Below, piece after piece: positions 37,701-49,178 of a stretch of 64,000 bases of DNA (position 1 is its first letter; every line of letters begins with the position of its first letter). Origin of the DNA: Argopecten irradians (Eukaryota; Mollusca; Bivalvia; Pectinida; Pectinidae); assembly GCF_041381155.1 (NCBI RefSeq), contig NC_091142.1, forward strand, positions 23,026,362 through 23,090,361, in the 5' to 3' direction. The notes under the pieces were generated by a model. The model did not search any database, had not been told where the DNA came from, and saw only the letters and a list, made by a program, of their open reading frames with translations. The translations under genes and the position numbers were made by a program.

Positions 37701-37979
37701 AATCGTCCCAGATCATTACACTAGTGACATACGCAAAAATATTACACGGGCGAAATAACTGGATATCAGGCGGATTATGTGATAAAACTTGCTATGAAAC
37801 TTGAACTTGAATTTGTTGTTATGTTTCAGGGTGATAGTGGAGGTCCTCTGGTTTGCCGAGTGGATGGTCAGTTCGTTCTGGCCGGTGTGACGTCATGGGG
37901 TATCAGCACGTGCTCAGGGTATCCTAGCGTGTACACACGTGTTTCGGAGTACCGTAACTGGATCAGCAACAACATGTAA
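34778..37979 (+). CDS. Secreted chymotrypsin-fold (S1) serine protease, 6 exons
   Basis: Exons are 34778-34832, 35438-35606, 35947-36037, 36582-36753, 37142-37290 and 37830-37979. All boundaries are GT-AG and in phase, giving 261 residues, normal for the family. Residues 1-18 ([18 protein letters not shown]) are a signal peptide. A short propeptide ends at R28, and cleavage before IIGGQE (29-34) would activate it. The triad is complete: H69 in TAAHC, D119 in NDIAIL, S215 in GDSGGP. The residue equivalent to chymotrypsin position 189 is G209 (KGSCNGDSGGP), not the trypsin aspartate, and SWG precedes the disulfide at C220-equivalent. A chymotrypsin- or elastase-like preference is therefore more likely than trypsin-like. 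A TATA box (34701) precedes it and AATAAA follows at 38030. Intron 1 carries a SINE. The first exon is only 55 bp and is easily missed. Confidence 0.93.
35250..35385 (+). mobile_element. tRNA-derived SINE in protease intron 1
   Basis: The A-box-like 'ggtctctcagctgacggagc' is followed about 75 bp later by the B box in 'gatccgggttcgattcctgg'. The spacing is longer than in a tRNA gene, as in worn SINEs. Its end is close to the exon 2 acceptor. Confidence 0.65.
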
Positions 37980-38029
37980 ACTTCATGATTAAACAGATTA
38001 CTTATAAACACGATATGGATAGATAACAA

Positions 38030-38035
38030 AATAAA
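38030..38035 (+). terminator. Polyadenylation signal of the serine protease gene
   Basis: AATAAA about 50 bp after the stop codon, a good position for a short 3' UTR. Confidence 0.65.
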
Positions 38036-38734
38036 TTGGAGAATATTCGTGAATACTTGTTTGTTTCATTTCAATAATACTGCATTAAATCAAATTATTT
38101 AGTTTCCTGATCCACAGGTTAGGACACGATCTTATTTGTACTTTATACATTTGAATAAAAAAACGTCCTTGTGGCTTACAAACCACAATCACAGCATTCA
38201 AAATGTCACAATATCTCCCCGCCTATGCGAAAACTAGTTTCCCCAAAACCTAGATGACACGTCATTTAATGTTGTCATTTTTGTTTTTATTGTTTGCTAT
38301 GATATAAAACACATAGCCATCCTTACAATGATGGTAATACTGTAAATGAAATAATTTTTGCTAGAAAATTACTGATTCCTCTACTCATGTTTTCAACAGA
38401 TGAAAGTTACCTTTCGTCGGCTGTGTAGAACCTATACGAAAATATAAACAACATAATGTCATTGCTGTATACGTATTCATTTATAAACAAAGGAACAACA
38501 GCTGTGGGAATCCGGATACAATTTGTATCAGTAGAGGCCCGATAGAGATGATTTCCGACAAACATCATACAATATTGACAAAAACGCTGTAGCCTGGGAC
38601 ATGTTGACGCCAATTAACATTCCAAGGGTATTCCACCTATCTGTTATCAAATGGGGTCACCGGATATTGACACTGAAGTACAACTAATGATAAAGTTTGA
38701 AAAAAATATGAAGATAATGTTGTAAATCAACTTT

Positions 38735-39030
38735 CTTTCGCAGTTAATATCTTTCGCGATTTCTGCTTTTGAATTGAAATTAACTTTCGCTGAAATTAAC
38801 TTGATTGCAAATTTTGCTTAAGTAAATACCACGGGAATATTTATGTTGGTTCACAGTATCTTTTATTCAGAGTAATTTCTCGAACGTTAACCTCCGCGAA
38901 TTAATATCTACGCTTTAAATATTGAAAGGAATCCCCATTCAATTTTAAAATCTTAAAATGTTTATCTTCGAGAATTAAATCTGATAACGAAATTTATTAG
39001 CTGCGAAAAATGTTTGTTTACAGTAATAGA
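38735..39030. repeat. Dispersed TTCGCG-rich repeat, copy 1
   Basis: It shares 'tttcgcgatttctgctttt'-like and 'aaattaactttcgc' segments with copies at 53885-54095 and 56335-56535. The pattern of alternating 'cgcgaa' and 'ttcgcg' gives it weak internal inverted symmetry. The superfamily was not determined. Confidence 0.5.
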
Positions 39031-39258
39031 AGCGTATTGATGTCACGCATTTCTATTATGTTATGCAAATGTATTCTACAATTTGAACATTTTGAACTCT
39101 ATTAATTGCACATTAAACTTTAAATTTCCAATGTTTTCATTTTACATATCAATGCTAGAAAGTCACAACTGTAATCATAAGAAAAATTGCAAATGCATCG
39201 TATGTATACTGAATACATGTAAATTTAAAGACCTATTATACATTTTCTATTTTCATTT

Positions 39259-40524
39259 CTACACATACTTTCTCCAAACAACATCATGTGGCCATGCCTT
39301 TGAAGATGAAGGTTGTAAAGAATTGTTTAGATATGGATCATATGCTGTATAGTTTCTAGACATAAAGAAATTTATAATTTCATTGCCACTATCTGTCCCT
39401 TTATGGAATTCCCATTCCATGAGAATCGTAGGTACTGATATTTTACTGAAGAATTCTTTCCCGCCGCTCAACACTTTATGTTCATATCCTTCTACATCTA
39501 TTTTCATAATCACACGTTTTGAGTTAAACCCCGGAAGGTTTAGCACATTATCAAGCGTTGTTGACGTTACAACATCAGCATATGTTCCGCCTAGCACACT
39601 CTCATTAACCTTCTTCTTATTGGAATCCTGTACAACAAAGGATCCCCCGACATTGTTTACATCAATGCCGAGTGTAACATTCTGTGATATGTCAGACAGA
39701 GCGCTCCGGATAATTGTCATTTTGTCCGAGAACATACCCGCTCGGACGGAAGAACAGATCCGCTGAACGTTAATTAATAAAGGCTCTACAGATATAGCGA
39801 CAAATCCTTCTTTGGCTGCAAATAATGAATATATTCCAAGGTTGGCTCCAATGTCTAGAAACGTTGCAGTTTGTTCTCTCCGCAATGCCGCTAACACTAA
39901 ATTCACAAATCCAGACTCCCATATTTGGCCATTAGCTAAAGCTCCACTTACCCATTTATCACTCTGTGGGTCGTGGATAAACACGTCTAATAGACCAGAC
40001 ATCGTATTGAGCCTGGCGGATTGAAAACGAGGTATGTCCTTACATAGTTCAGGTACCTTTGTCCATCCTTTGTCTTTGATGGCGTATAAATTTACAGGTA
40101 TTTCATTGTTGGAATCTGACAGTTTTTGTTGTTTTGTTTTTGTCGTGCTTGCGAGCGTTTTAGTCCTTGTTGAAATCTGCTGTGCCACATATTGATCTTT
40201 TTGAGGTTTCAGCTTAAATAAATTTTGTGCTGAAACCGGTCGTTGTGCTTGTTTGTCTATCAGAGGTTGAATTGAACTTTTACTTTGCTTGGATAACTGG
40301 TTCAACGCGAATTGCATATCCTTTAATTTGTTATTAAGTTCATCAATCTGTAATTGTTGTTGATGAATTTCAGTTCTTAGCTGTGATCCTTCATGTACAT
40401 ACGGTATTGACTGGTTTGCATCACCACTCGAATAACGTAACTTAGAGATGAAACAAACTATCATCACCATAGCAACTACTGAAGTCAACATCAAGGCGCT
40501 GGCATACCTCATTGTAGTCTGCAT
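39259..40524 (-). CDS. Type II membrane FkbM-family methyltransferase
   Basis: 421 residues in a single coding exon. Residues 8-26 are a membrane anchor near the N terminus. A coiled-coil-prone stem (45-82) and a low-complexity K/T/Q-rich linker (to about 140) follow. The SAM-binding domain covers about 200-400. TFLDIGANLGIYSL (221-234) is motif I, SVEP (245-248) the acidic end of strand 2, and MKIDVEGYEHKVLSG (340-354) the hallmark KxDxEGxE motif of FkbM methyltransferases (PF05050). Such animal proteins are predicted to sit in Golgi membranes with the catalytic part in the lumen and are often O-methyltransferases of sugars or small molecules; the substrate here is unknown. The exon starts 4 bases before the ATG at an acceptor (ATTTAAG, boundary 40528/40529), so the 5' UTR continues in an upstream exon. 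It converges on the serine protease gene. Confidence 0.88.
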   Translation of the reverse strand: MQTTMRYASALMLTSVVAMVMIVCFISKLRYSSGDANQSIPYVHEGSQLRTEIHQQQLQIDELNNKLKDMQFALNQLSKQSKSSIQPLIDKQAQRPVSAQNLFKLKPQKDQYVAQQISTRTKTLASTTKTKQQKLSDSNNEIPVNLYAIKDKGWTKVPELCKDIPRFQSARLNTMSGLLDVFIHDPQSDKWVSGALANGQIWESGFVNLVLAALRREQTATFLDIGANLGIYSLFAAKEGFVAISVEPLLINVQRICSSVRAGMFSDKMTIIRSALSDISQNVTLGIDVNNVGGSFVVQDSNKKKVNESVLGGTYADVVTSTTLDNVLNLPGFNSKRVIMKIDVEGYEHKVLSGGKEFFSKISVPTILMEWEFHKGTDSGNEIINFFMSRNYTAYDPYLNNSLQPSSSKAWPHDVVWRKYV

Positions 40525-40989
40525 CCCGCTTAAATAAAAATAACACCAATGTTTAGATTAAAAAACAAACATTTTAGAAGATAGATAGAAATGCAATTAA
40601 TAAAAGCAGTAGTGATACTCATGGAATTTTTACACGCTTGAGTTATATTCTAAAAGTTGCAAAAGACACAAGCTTTAGCGAGGTTTAAGTCTGACCTATG
40701 TTTGATCCACGAATAATGTTTTTTGGGGGGTTTTTTCAATGTAACAGCACTGTAAGTCAATTAGTTCGGTAATTCAAACTTTAAAATCATTTAAACTAAA
40801 AACATGTCATTATCAAACTTATCGATTTTAAAGAGTTTCATCTGCATTAAAAATACCATGTAATAGTTTTAATGTAACAGATTTCAAAGAATTCTTGTCA
40901 AAATGCTTAGTCAGTGAAGGGATATATGTTTGGTACCCCTCCCAAAAGAATCTGTCAGTAGGGGGATGTAAAGACTCCCTTCAAAATCA

Positions 40990-41365
40990 AGGATAGCGAC
41001 ATGCTAGAAGCGGTGCAGCGTAGGGCAACAAAAAGTCTTCTAGGAATGAACAGTTTAGAGCTTTCAAGGCTGTCGTATAGAAGAATAAGAGGGGACATGA
41101 TTGAGTTACACAAAAACAAATGGCATATATGATAAAGAGGCATGTATTTTCTTAAAACTATGGGAAAATGGTGCAGCTAGACATATTAACAGAGGAAATT
41201 CAAAAAGGATATTCCCACAGCAATCCAGGACACTATTATGTAGTAACAAATTAACTATAAGAACGGTGAAAATGTGGAACAGTCTACTCGAAGAAGTTGT
41301 TTCAGCACTTAACATAAACTGCTAAAAAATAGACTTGATAATAATTTGAAAAATCAGGAAATGAT
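40990..41365 (+). mobile_element. CR1/jockey-type LINE fragment (end of reverse transcriptase ORF)
   Basis: Translation gives MLEAVQRRATKSLLGM, then SYRRIRGDMIELHK in one frame and, after a frame change near 41130, SRTLLCSNKLTIRTVKMWNS and LLEEVVSALNIN in another. This order is the classic end of non-LTR retrotransposon ORF2 (VQRRATK..., YRRLRGDMIE, VVxxWNSLPxxVV). It is 5'-truncated and frameshifted, so dead. It lies in the inferred 5' UTR intron of the FkbM gene. Confidence 0.8.
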
Positions 41366-41399
41366 ATATAACTATAAGACTACCATAACCGGAATATGA

Positions 41400-42880
41400 A
41401 CTTCATCACATTTTTTAACTAAATGTATAAATTTATGAGTCCGGTTTAGTGGAACAATGTAGTTCATGTACTGGAATTATTCTATATTCTATTCTATATT
41501 CCTTATAACTCCATACTGCAGGTTATTTTGGGCACTAACCATCACTTAATCTTGTAACCATTATTCTGTCTGATATGTGTTTTCAGGACATAACTAAATG
41601 AGACATTCTTTGTCAAAATTTGTACAAATACAATATATGCCTGTAGCAGTGATGTTCTACTGTAACTTTAATATAAGTTTCAACATTTTGTCTGAATCTT
41701 GTGCTTTATTTGGCTTACCTTGTGTAAAAATCTTATGAAAGGCTAGTCCGGCTCTAGAACCAGAAACATTTTGATACACTGTACTTGTCAATTTAGTACT
41801 TCAAAATACCCTGTGTACATGTTTCTAAATGAAAAAAAAATCATGTTTAAAGATCCTAATTCAAATATTCAAATCCTACTTACACTGTTGTGCTGCAATA
41901 GATAAACCGATTCTGATTAATAATTTGTTAATAACCTCACCAACTGGGAAATGGTTTACGCAACCGACTAATCGGTTGTCGCGCATTCGGTTGTCGCGCA
42001 AGAATACCTAGACCGGAACACTGACTTCCGCAAGTAGTGTTAATGTGTATCAGATTTGGCCTATGATTTCTGTATCATTTAATTCTCAAATATGAATATT
42101 TGAAAGTATTGAAAATCTTTATAATATTTCAGAAAAAAAAATATTTGAGAATTATTGCATCAATGGAATGGAAAAGATAATGTTATTATGGAACAATATT
42201 TTGTGTACTTTCGGAAATTGACAACCTTTCTCGCCAAATTGGAGCCAGCTGTTCCGGGATTCCATCAATCGTATAGCATTGAAAAGCGAAGTTTTATTTT
42301 ATCGGAACATTAAATTTGAAAGAAATAGTCGGTTGAAATATAAATATAAGAAATGAGAACATTACAAGTATGAAGCACTTTAATCGAGATACGTACATGT
42401 AACATGTGTGTAGGTTTAAGTCATAAATTATTTGTGCTACTGTTTATACAATGTCACTCTGCATGTGATGACAACCTCTTTGTCTAACTGTATGAATAAT
42501 ACCATGTATCTATAAGCCTTAGGGCTTTCGTAAAATAAAAATTGATAGGCCTATAGGCTAGCCTGCACACAATGTGAAGCTCGGTGCTATTTTTAGACTG
42601 CAGTCGTAAACAGCTGATCGACAAACCAATCTTAACAGATTAATGTAGCAATTCAATCATAAATTCAAGTAATATATTAGCAGAACGGCATCTGTCTCAG
42701 AGTTAGAACAACTGTTACTTTTTAATTCATGATTAAGGACGCTTGGTTCTGTTGCCAGTCATTCGCGATGATGAACAGTCACACTCAGCAGACTTACAAA
42801 ATTCATACAACAACCTTTATACTTAAATCCATCGATAATAATATCAATATCTATAACAGGTAAATTGCACAACTACTTAC
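41400..42880. other. Intron of the FkbM gene 5' region; nothing recognised
   Basis: AT-rich DNA with no domain-bearing frame. Near 41965 a short motif 'cggttgtcgcgca' occurs twice in tandem. Confidence 0.4.
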
Positions 42881-42910
42881 CTGGACACGAGGTCAATGTC
42901 CACGTACCTT
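42881..42910 (-). other. Probable 5' UTR exon donor(s) of the FkbM gene
   Basis: On the minus strand 'cgtgtccag' is followed by GTAAGTAG (boundary 42881/42880), a near-ideal donor. A second donor-like GTACGTG follows 'ttcaggaag' about 24 bases further upstream. These would feed the acceptor at 40529, giving a 2.35-kb intron. The exon's own start is not visible. Confidence 0.45.
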
Positions 42911-45900
42911 CCTGAACACGACAACAATCAAACATTCAATGTCAACCTATCACTGGGTTGAATAAAATGTATAAACAATATAGAATGCTTAAACTTATTC
43001 TGAAACAGTCAATCGCTCTGAAATATCGGTCATCGTCAAATGATACTTAATTTAACAATCATTTAAATTAAAAATGCACGGTTTTCACATTGACTTCCTC
43101 GTATTTAAATTAACCTGTTATCAACAATGCGTATCGGTGAACAATGAGAGTAGGCGTGGCTTACATTGTATATGTATATTAGAGAGTACGTCAGCCTAAT
43201 TTATCAAGTCAGCAATGAAGCGCCATGACTACAAGTAGTTTAAAACCAAAGGTATGTCAAAACGGATGATCTACAGTACGCGTCAGGTGGTTTAGTTCTC
43301 AATCACTCCCAGGGTTACATGTACGAGTGTCACACGAGTGTAGGGGATTAGTACAACCGATGTTTCAACTCGGGTGTTTACACCGACCACCACCCGACGA
43401 GAGGCGACGAGTGTAGGGGATTAAAATCGTAAAATTCAGGTTTGAGGATTCGAAGCCGGACACGTGGTAATGGTCACCGGGTTTCGGTTACCAAGACCGC
43501 TGTGTGGTCGTTCTTCATAAAATTTCCAAACAACTAAAACAACGTGTAGAATCTAAGTTTGTCAGCTTTGAGCGGACGAATTAAACAGAAACTATCGATG
43601 GAAATGTCGATTGTTATAATTAACTTTTAACGTGTAGAATCTCAGTTTGTCAGCTTTGAGCTTTTGTTCGCTAGGACGAATTACACAGAAACTATCGACG
43701 GAGATGTCGATTTTTACCTGTTTGACTCACAATATCTCCCCCAAATGAATGTTCGCACACTCAGCAACTGTCTGAAACAATGATTTCCTAACTGTAAAAT
43801 ATCATTAAAACTGTCCCTCAATTTCCTTTTTACCCAAATCGCGATTGTGACCTGGTTGACAGCTACATGGTAAAAGTTGTCGTGTCTACAAAAAATAGTT
43901 ATCGTACCTTACGTCTCTTCATTTCATTCTTCAGCATAATATTTCACATTGTTCTTTTTCCCTTAGAAATTAAATGTAATACATACTATCTCCTGAAATG
44001 ATAATTATGTTATTAACGGGAATAAGTTAATAAAAGTACTAATACGTTACTCAATGGCAGATAAAAAAAATTAAAAAGGAAACATTTTACGGATTACTAA
44101 CCATGAAGTGACATAACACATCTAGATGCAACAGGATGTTAAATTTCATTTACGCACTATATTCATTTCACAATTTAACCGCATGACGCAGTGATAGCCA
44201 GCTATAGCATGGTTTAGGTAGTCGACGCCGGTATCCATAAGACTTTAGAGATAAACAAATAAAAAAAACTAATAAAAATGTTTGGTAATCTAGCTATATT
44301 GATATCGAATCCCATTTTCAATTGCTGTCCTATCTTTACGTTTTCACATATAATCACTAATCAGAAATCGACTACTTTATTTTATGACTATATGTTAGTG
44401 TCAGGGATCTTAAATGCTTAATTGGCATATTAGATGTACGGTCATGGGCTAATTTGTAGCGGAGTGACCGGATAAAAAGATTTCCTTCAGTGTTTACTTT
44501 TATTATCAACGACATCGGCCTACGCGTCAGATAAACACTAATACTTATGTAAACATTATTGTCGCACTATCACACCTAAGGTCTTGCACACAACTTTATA
44601 CATCAAACACTGAACGCAAACACTTTGAACTTTATTGTATATTTACGGATTGCTGATATTACATAATTATGCTATTCTTGTCAAGACATCATGTTACATG
44701 AGAAAATACTGCTGATCATTCTTATAAACCGTCCTTTATCGGGCTACACTTTAAACTTTGACTTTTAACATGTTGAGACGACAACTGATGGGGTTATCAG
44801 AAAGAGTCAATGTTGAGATTATCATCGTTATCAATACTATTTCAGAATGTCATAATGTAAGGCAAGTGACAAAGCAGGAATGTTTTTTTTTAATTTGATT
44901 TAATTTTGATACAAAATCTTAGTTTAATTTAATCTACTAATTTTTAACTCGAATTTTAGTTCATTGATATCGTAATGCAGGTGCATACAGTATGTAAGTT
45001 ATAAGAATTGTAGATCGTGCCATTAGTGTATCAATTAAAAACGGATCACAAAACATAAAAAAATGATTTGATATGATATATAAAAATGAATTAAAATAAG
45101 CATTTATTATTTTCTTTTTCCAATGAACATGTTAATTATTACAAGTGGTGACACCTACTAAGTAATAATTGAATTTGACACCTAATAAATAATAATTGAA
45201 TTCAGCATATGATGTACATGATATATACAATGTAAATATAAAAACAAGTTACACGTAACAGATGTGAATTCAAAATTGTCTGAATATTATGAAAACACAC
45301 CTAATCTAATCTAAATAAATATAAACATATGTATAAGTGATGAATAGAAATTAGGGGAGTAAATCATCAATTGTCTATGATGTATATATTCATTGAACAA
45401 AACCGTGAAATAGACCGTGAGAAGTAGGTTACGGTGATTATTATATATCTATCTAACTGGGACGATAACAAGATTATTCGTATCAGGTGTAAACACATTC
45501 AGCTAGCATATTTCGTTGCGTCATTGCAGTCTTTTCATTAAGCGTCATTGACCGTATAGAAGGTTATTTTCGAGAAGATATTTTCGCGATTTCTCGGGAC
45601 ATCGACATCGCGAATGACCGGCGTAAATAATCGTCTATAAAGTATATAATGTAATCAATATGGACAAAACCAGCATAATAATACAACGTGATATATATGT
45701 GACATGTAATTTGGATACCTTAAGATAACAAATAACAGCATATAAATGGTTGTTATGCTTACTAAAAATGTAATTTTAACTTCAATCGAGAAAAAGAAAT
45801 CTGAAGGAATTTAATTTTCACATAAGACTATGAGGGAATATACTAAACATGTACATGTAGTTATTATTTTATGGATTATTATGATGAAGATGTTTTGGGA

Positions 45901-46388
45901 TCACATTTATCCCGCAAAATCATAAAATTATTTTCCTTCATCCTTACATGTATATGTATATTAGACCGCACCTGAGAGACACTCATTAAACGCTAATGTT
46001 AAAATCAATATAACGAGTATATAGCTATCAGTTATAAGTCATTCTAACCATTGTAGTTCAGTATGATTTTGTTACAGTTATTTTTTATTGAATAATAATT
46101 TATTTCTTATTAAAAACATATTAAGAGACAATAGTACACGATAATGATTCAAAATAGAACGGACTGATTTTATTTTTAAGTCAAAATTGATTTGACGATC
46201 AATTTTCTTCTTGGTTCCGAAAATCACTGGATCCAGATAGGTTCTTTTTGCATTTTTAAAAGCAATGGGTTGATGGTGATTTATTTAATGTAAATAGTAA
46301 ATGTTTGACTTTTTTGAATAGTGTTACAGTAGCTAACATGTTAGTGCTGAACATTAAATATGTAGGGAGCATAATATATACATATTAC
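42911..46388. other. Intergenic; no gene recognised
   Basis: The only internal structure noted is the two-copy tandem repeat at 43540-43718, the repeated phrase 'gacgagtgtaggggatta' near 43330 and 43405, and a short 'taataattgaatt' repeat near 45160-45200. Confidence 0.4.
43540..43718 (+). repeat. Two-copy ~90-bp tandem repeat
   Basis: The landmarks 'aacgtgtagaatct' with 'agtttgtcagctttgag' and 'cagaaactatcga' occur at about 43541 and again at about 43629, with a small insertion in the second copy. Confidence 0.75.
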
Positions 46389-46557
46389 CGTCCTCGATAC
46401 TACAGGGGTTACTATGACTGACGTTATATCCACCTCTGGACTATATCATAGTGAAACTGAAGACAGCAGAAAACACAGGGAAATTGATCCTTTGATAGTA
46501 TACCAAAAGAATCGGATAACAGTACACTGTGATTGACTGTGGCTTTGACGTTGGGCG

Positions 46558-46641
<84 letters not shown>

Positions 46642-46775
46642 CTTTAAAGGAAGTCTCTTCGGTCTTATGATTAGTCATTTTTTCTACAGAACAAAGCTTT
46701 AAGTTTTTCTATGTGTTAGTTCAGGGGTGAATATAATCTCAGTGATATTTTGAAACACCTGGAGTATCTAGGATG
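46389..46775. mobile_element. MITE family E, copy 2, with a CT microsatellite inside
   Basis: The left arm 'gtcctcgatactacaggggt' is mirrored by 'cctggagtatctaggatg' at the right end. The core 'gacgttgggcgtcgc' matches (reversed) the core of the copy at 24839-25153. A long CT tract has grown next to that core. Confidence 0.75.
46560..46636 (+). repeat. (CT)n microsatellite
   Basis: About 38 uninterrupted CT dinucleotides, likely to vary in length between individuals. The Arg-Glu repeat frame on the other strand is not a gene. Confidence 0.95.
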
Positions 46776-48914
46776 TCATGTTTCTCAATGACAGTATACA
46801 AAACCACTGAATGAAATCATTTAAAGTGTAAAGACAAGGAAACAGGATAATATAGAGAATGGAAGGCAAACATAATTACCTACATATAATATCACCAACA
46901 TCTAAATGGAAGCATTTTGTCTTTAGAAAGGTTTTGTAGATATTTATCCTTATTATTACTTTGTATGTTTTCTTCTTACTGTTCTATCTAATATTAACTA
47001 CATGTTTCCTTTTTCCTCGTGGATTTTTTTCTTAAAAGTACGTTTAAATTCTTTAAATGGCAGTATTACCATACCAATGATTTTTCCTTTATAAATAGAA
47101 TGTATGTGATATTTCAAATATTGTAAATTATAACAAACTTTTTTTTAATAAAACTACTTCTTAAAATGAATAAAATATTAAGAATATTATTTCATATAGG
47201 ACAAAATATTAAATGTTATAAATCGATAACTTTATTTAGAATATTTTGACAAAATTTCTCTCGATTAATAAACCACTTTAGTGGATAATGGAACTTATTT
47301 CATAAAATTAAAACCATATGATTTAAATGTTGCATTGCAGAATTAGATGCCTTCTTCTAATTTCCAACCATTTGCCTTTGCTTGCTAACCTTGCAGCTTC
47401 AAACACTTAAGATTTCTGTCAATATTTGCTTGTTTTAGCCTATGTACATACAATTCATTACATTCGGTGATGAGGTTATCGTCATCGGGTGTCCTTATTT
47501 TTTAATCTAAATATTCCGCCGATAACACAAGTACTCAGGTACGTACAGGCTGTCATGCAGATCTCGGTCAGACAAGCTTATCACTGTTACATTTCTATAC
47601 TCGTGTGTGGTAACATTAATTCCATACAATGTCTTACCCTGCCAAAAGCAAAACCATGTACATCTTATCTGTAAATGAACATACTATTTTTGTACATATA
47701 TATAATGTACAGTTCCGATAAATGTTGATATAGTTCTAAGTTTATGAGTGAAATCAAAATATGAAACTTAATTATATAATTTACATACATTGCTCTGTAT
47801 AATTAAAATTTTGCTTGTTATCGTCGACCAAGATTATTGTATAGCGGCTGACTATGTATTATTTTGAATACTTCTTTACATATTTGCTTTTGTCTTCTTG
47901 TAATACAACAGATTTCAAACACACTTTATAACGTGCAGAAGATCTTCCCAGAAAGTCACCTCGGCCGAACGATGCAGACATCTAGTATCCTCCAATACCT
48001 GATTAACCACCCGCAGTATATCTGTTCCTTTAGCGAATAATTTATAATCTATGGTTTATACACAAATATGAACATTTCCCATACAGAAATAAATGTTTAC
48101 GTAGGGAAAATTAATTAGCTATGGTACTGACCAGTTGGAACAGAGAAGAATTAAAATGCCCTAACCAGTAAAAACATACCTCAAATGTAGTCGCCTTTTA
48201 TAGTTATACGTGATGAAGAGCGGATAATAAGTAGCTTGCACATTCATTACATATACACATTCATCTTGAACAAACGTTTTAGGTATATATAATTCTTTTA
48301 ATTGCAATGTGATGTTAACTTTATACTGCAATATGTTTCTGCATTATGTATACTGCATACTATTTGATAATATTACAGGACTAGTGATTATTAAAATTTA
48401 TCATACCACGATGTTTAAGTTAAATGATATCGGCCTTAATCTGTCGTATGATAATGCGTTTTATGTTTTATCACTGCAATTCACTGCTGACTTGGTCCGT
48501 CTGATATCGTTTTAAATCACACTGAATGCAATGACGATCTTAACAGATTCAAGAATGGGAGCTCCGATATCAAGGAATCAATAAATCAACAACCAAAATG
48601 TTATCACGTATAACATTAAGTTACTATCGAGGACATAATTTACCATAAGCAAGGTTTACACACTTGAGCAAGAATACATTTCTCAGTATTAGATGTACTT
48701 ATGATTAATGTATTTCTTACTATTTCCCATGATTAATGCATTTTGCACTATTTCCTATGATTAAGTAGTTGTAATAATTAAATATGTTATGAAACACTTC
48801 CGGGTATATTGTCTATATCACATATATGTAAGACATGTAAATGCTGGTATTGTTGCTCAGTACAATTCTTACCGGTCGTGACTTATTAATTCATAATGTA
48901 TGAATTAACTATAT
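46776..48914. other. No gene firmly recognised; one possible minus-strand exon
   Basis: On the minus strand about 48035-47928 reads GTDILRVVNQVLEDTRCLHR and onward to a stop, roughly 37 codons in phase with the signal-peptide exon at 48915-49178. The acceptor (CTAAAG) lacks a good pyrimidine tract, so joining the two is speculative. The remainder shows nothing recognisable. Confidence 0.3.
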
Positions 48915-49013
48915 CTAACACAGTGCATACCTAACAGAAACGTGGCGAAGTATCAAACTGATACCAAGTTTATACAAAGTAGTAGATGAAAGAGCCGACA
49001 GATACCCACCTAC

Positions 49014-49178
49014 CTTCCTGTTCGTACGTTCCCTAGCCATGTAACGGTCCTCGCGATCGGGTACTTCACTGATAACATACTCGCCATCTACTTCCGGTAA
49101 CAACCCACCAAACGTTAAACATATTATCGCATTTAATGTAAACATACATTGTCTGTACACGCTCAGGACATGACACAT
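49014..49178 (-). CDS. Possible first exon of a small secreted protein
   Basis: The frame starts at ATG 49178. A better start is an internal ATG at about 49145, giving MFTLNAIICLTFGGLLPEVD, a plausible signal peptide with cleavage near G-E, followed by a charged stretch with ISEVPDREDRYMARERTNRK. A strong donor (AAG then GTAGGTGGG, boundary 49014/49013) ends the exon in phase 0. The basic and acidic residues after the signal recall short secreted peptides, but I recognise no family. Partner exons are not confirmed. Confidence 0.35.

Larger units (their letters stand above)
37980..39258. other. Intergenic between convergent genes, with a TTCGCG-type repeat
   Basis: It holds the protease 3' end (AATAAA at 38030-38035). 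A possible worn family A MITE piece lies at 38320-38425. A dispersed repeat rich in 'ttcgcgaa' and 'ctttcgc' lies at about 38735-39030 and is also seen at 53885-54095 and 56335-56535. Confidence 0.5.

Noticed and set aside
46424-46678. Frame with a run of Arg-Glu
   Set aside because: It is the reverse-strand reading of the CT microsatellite.
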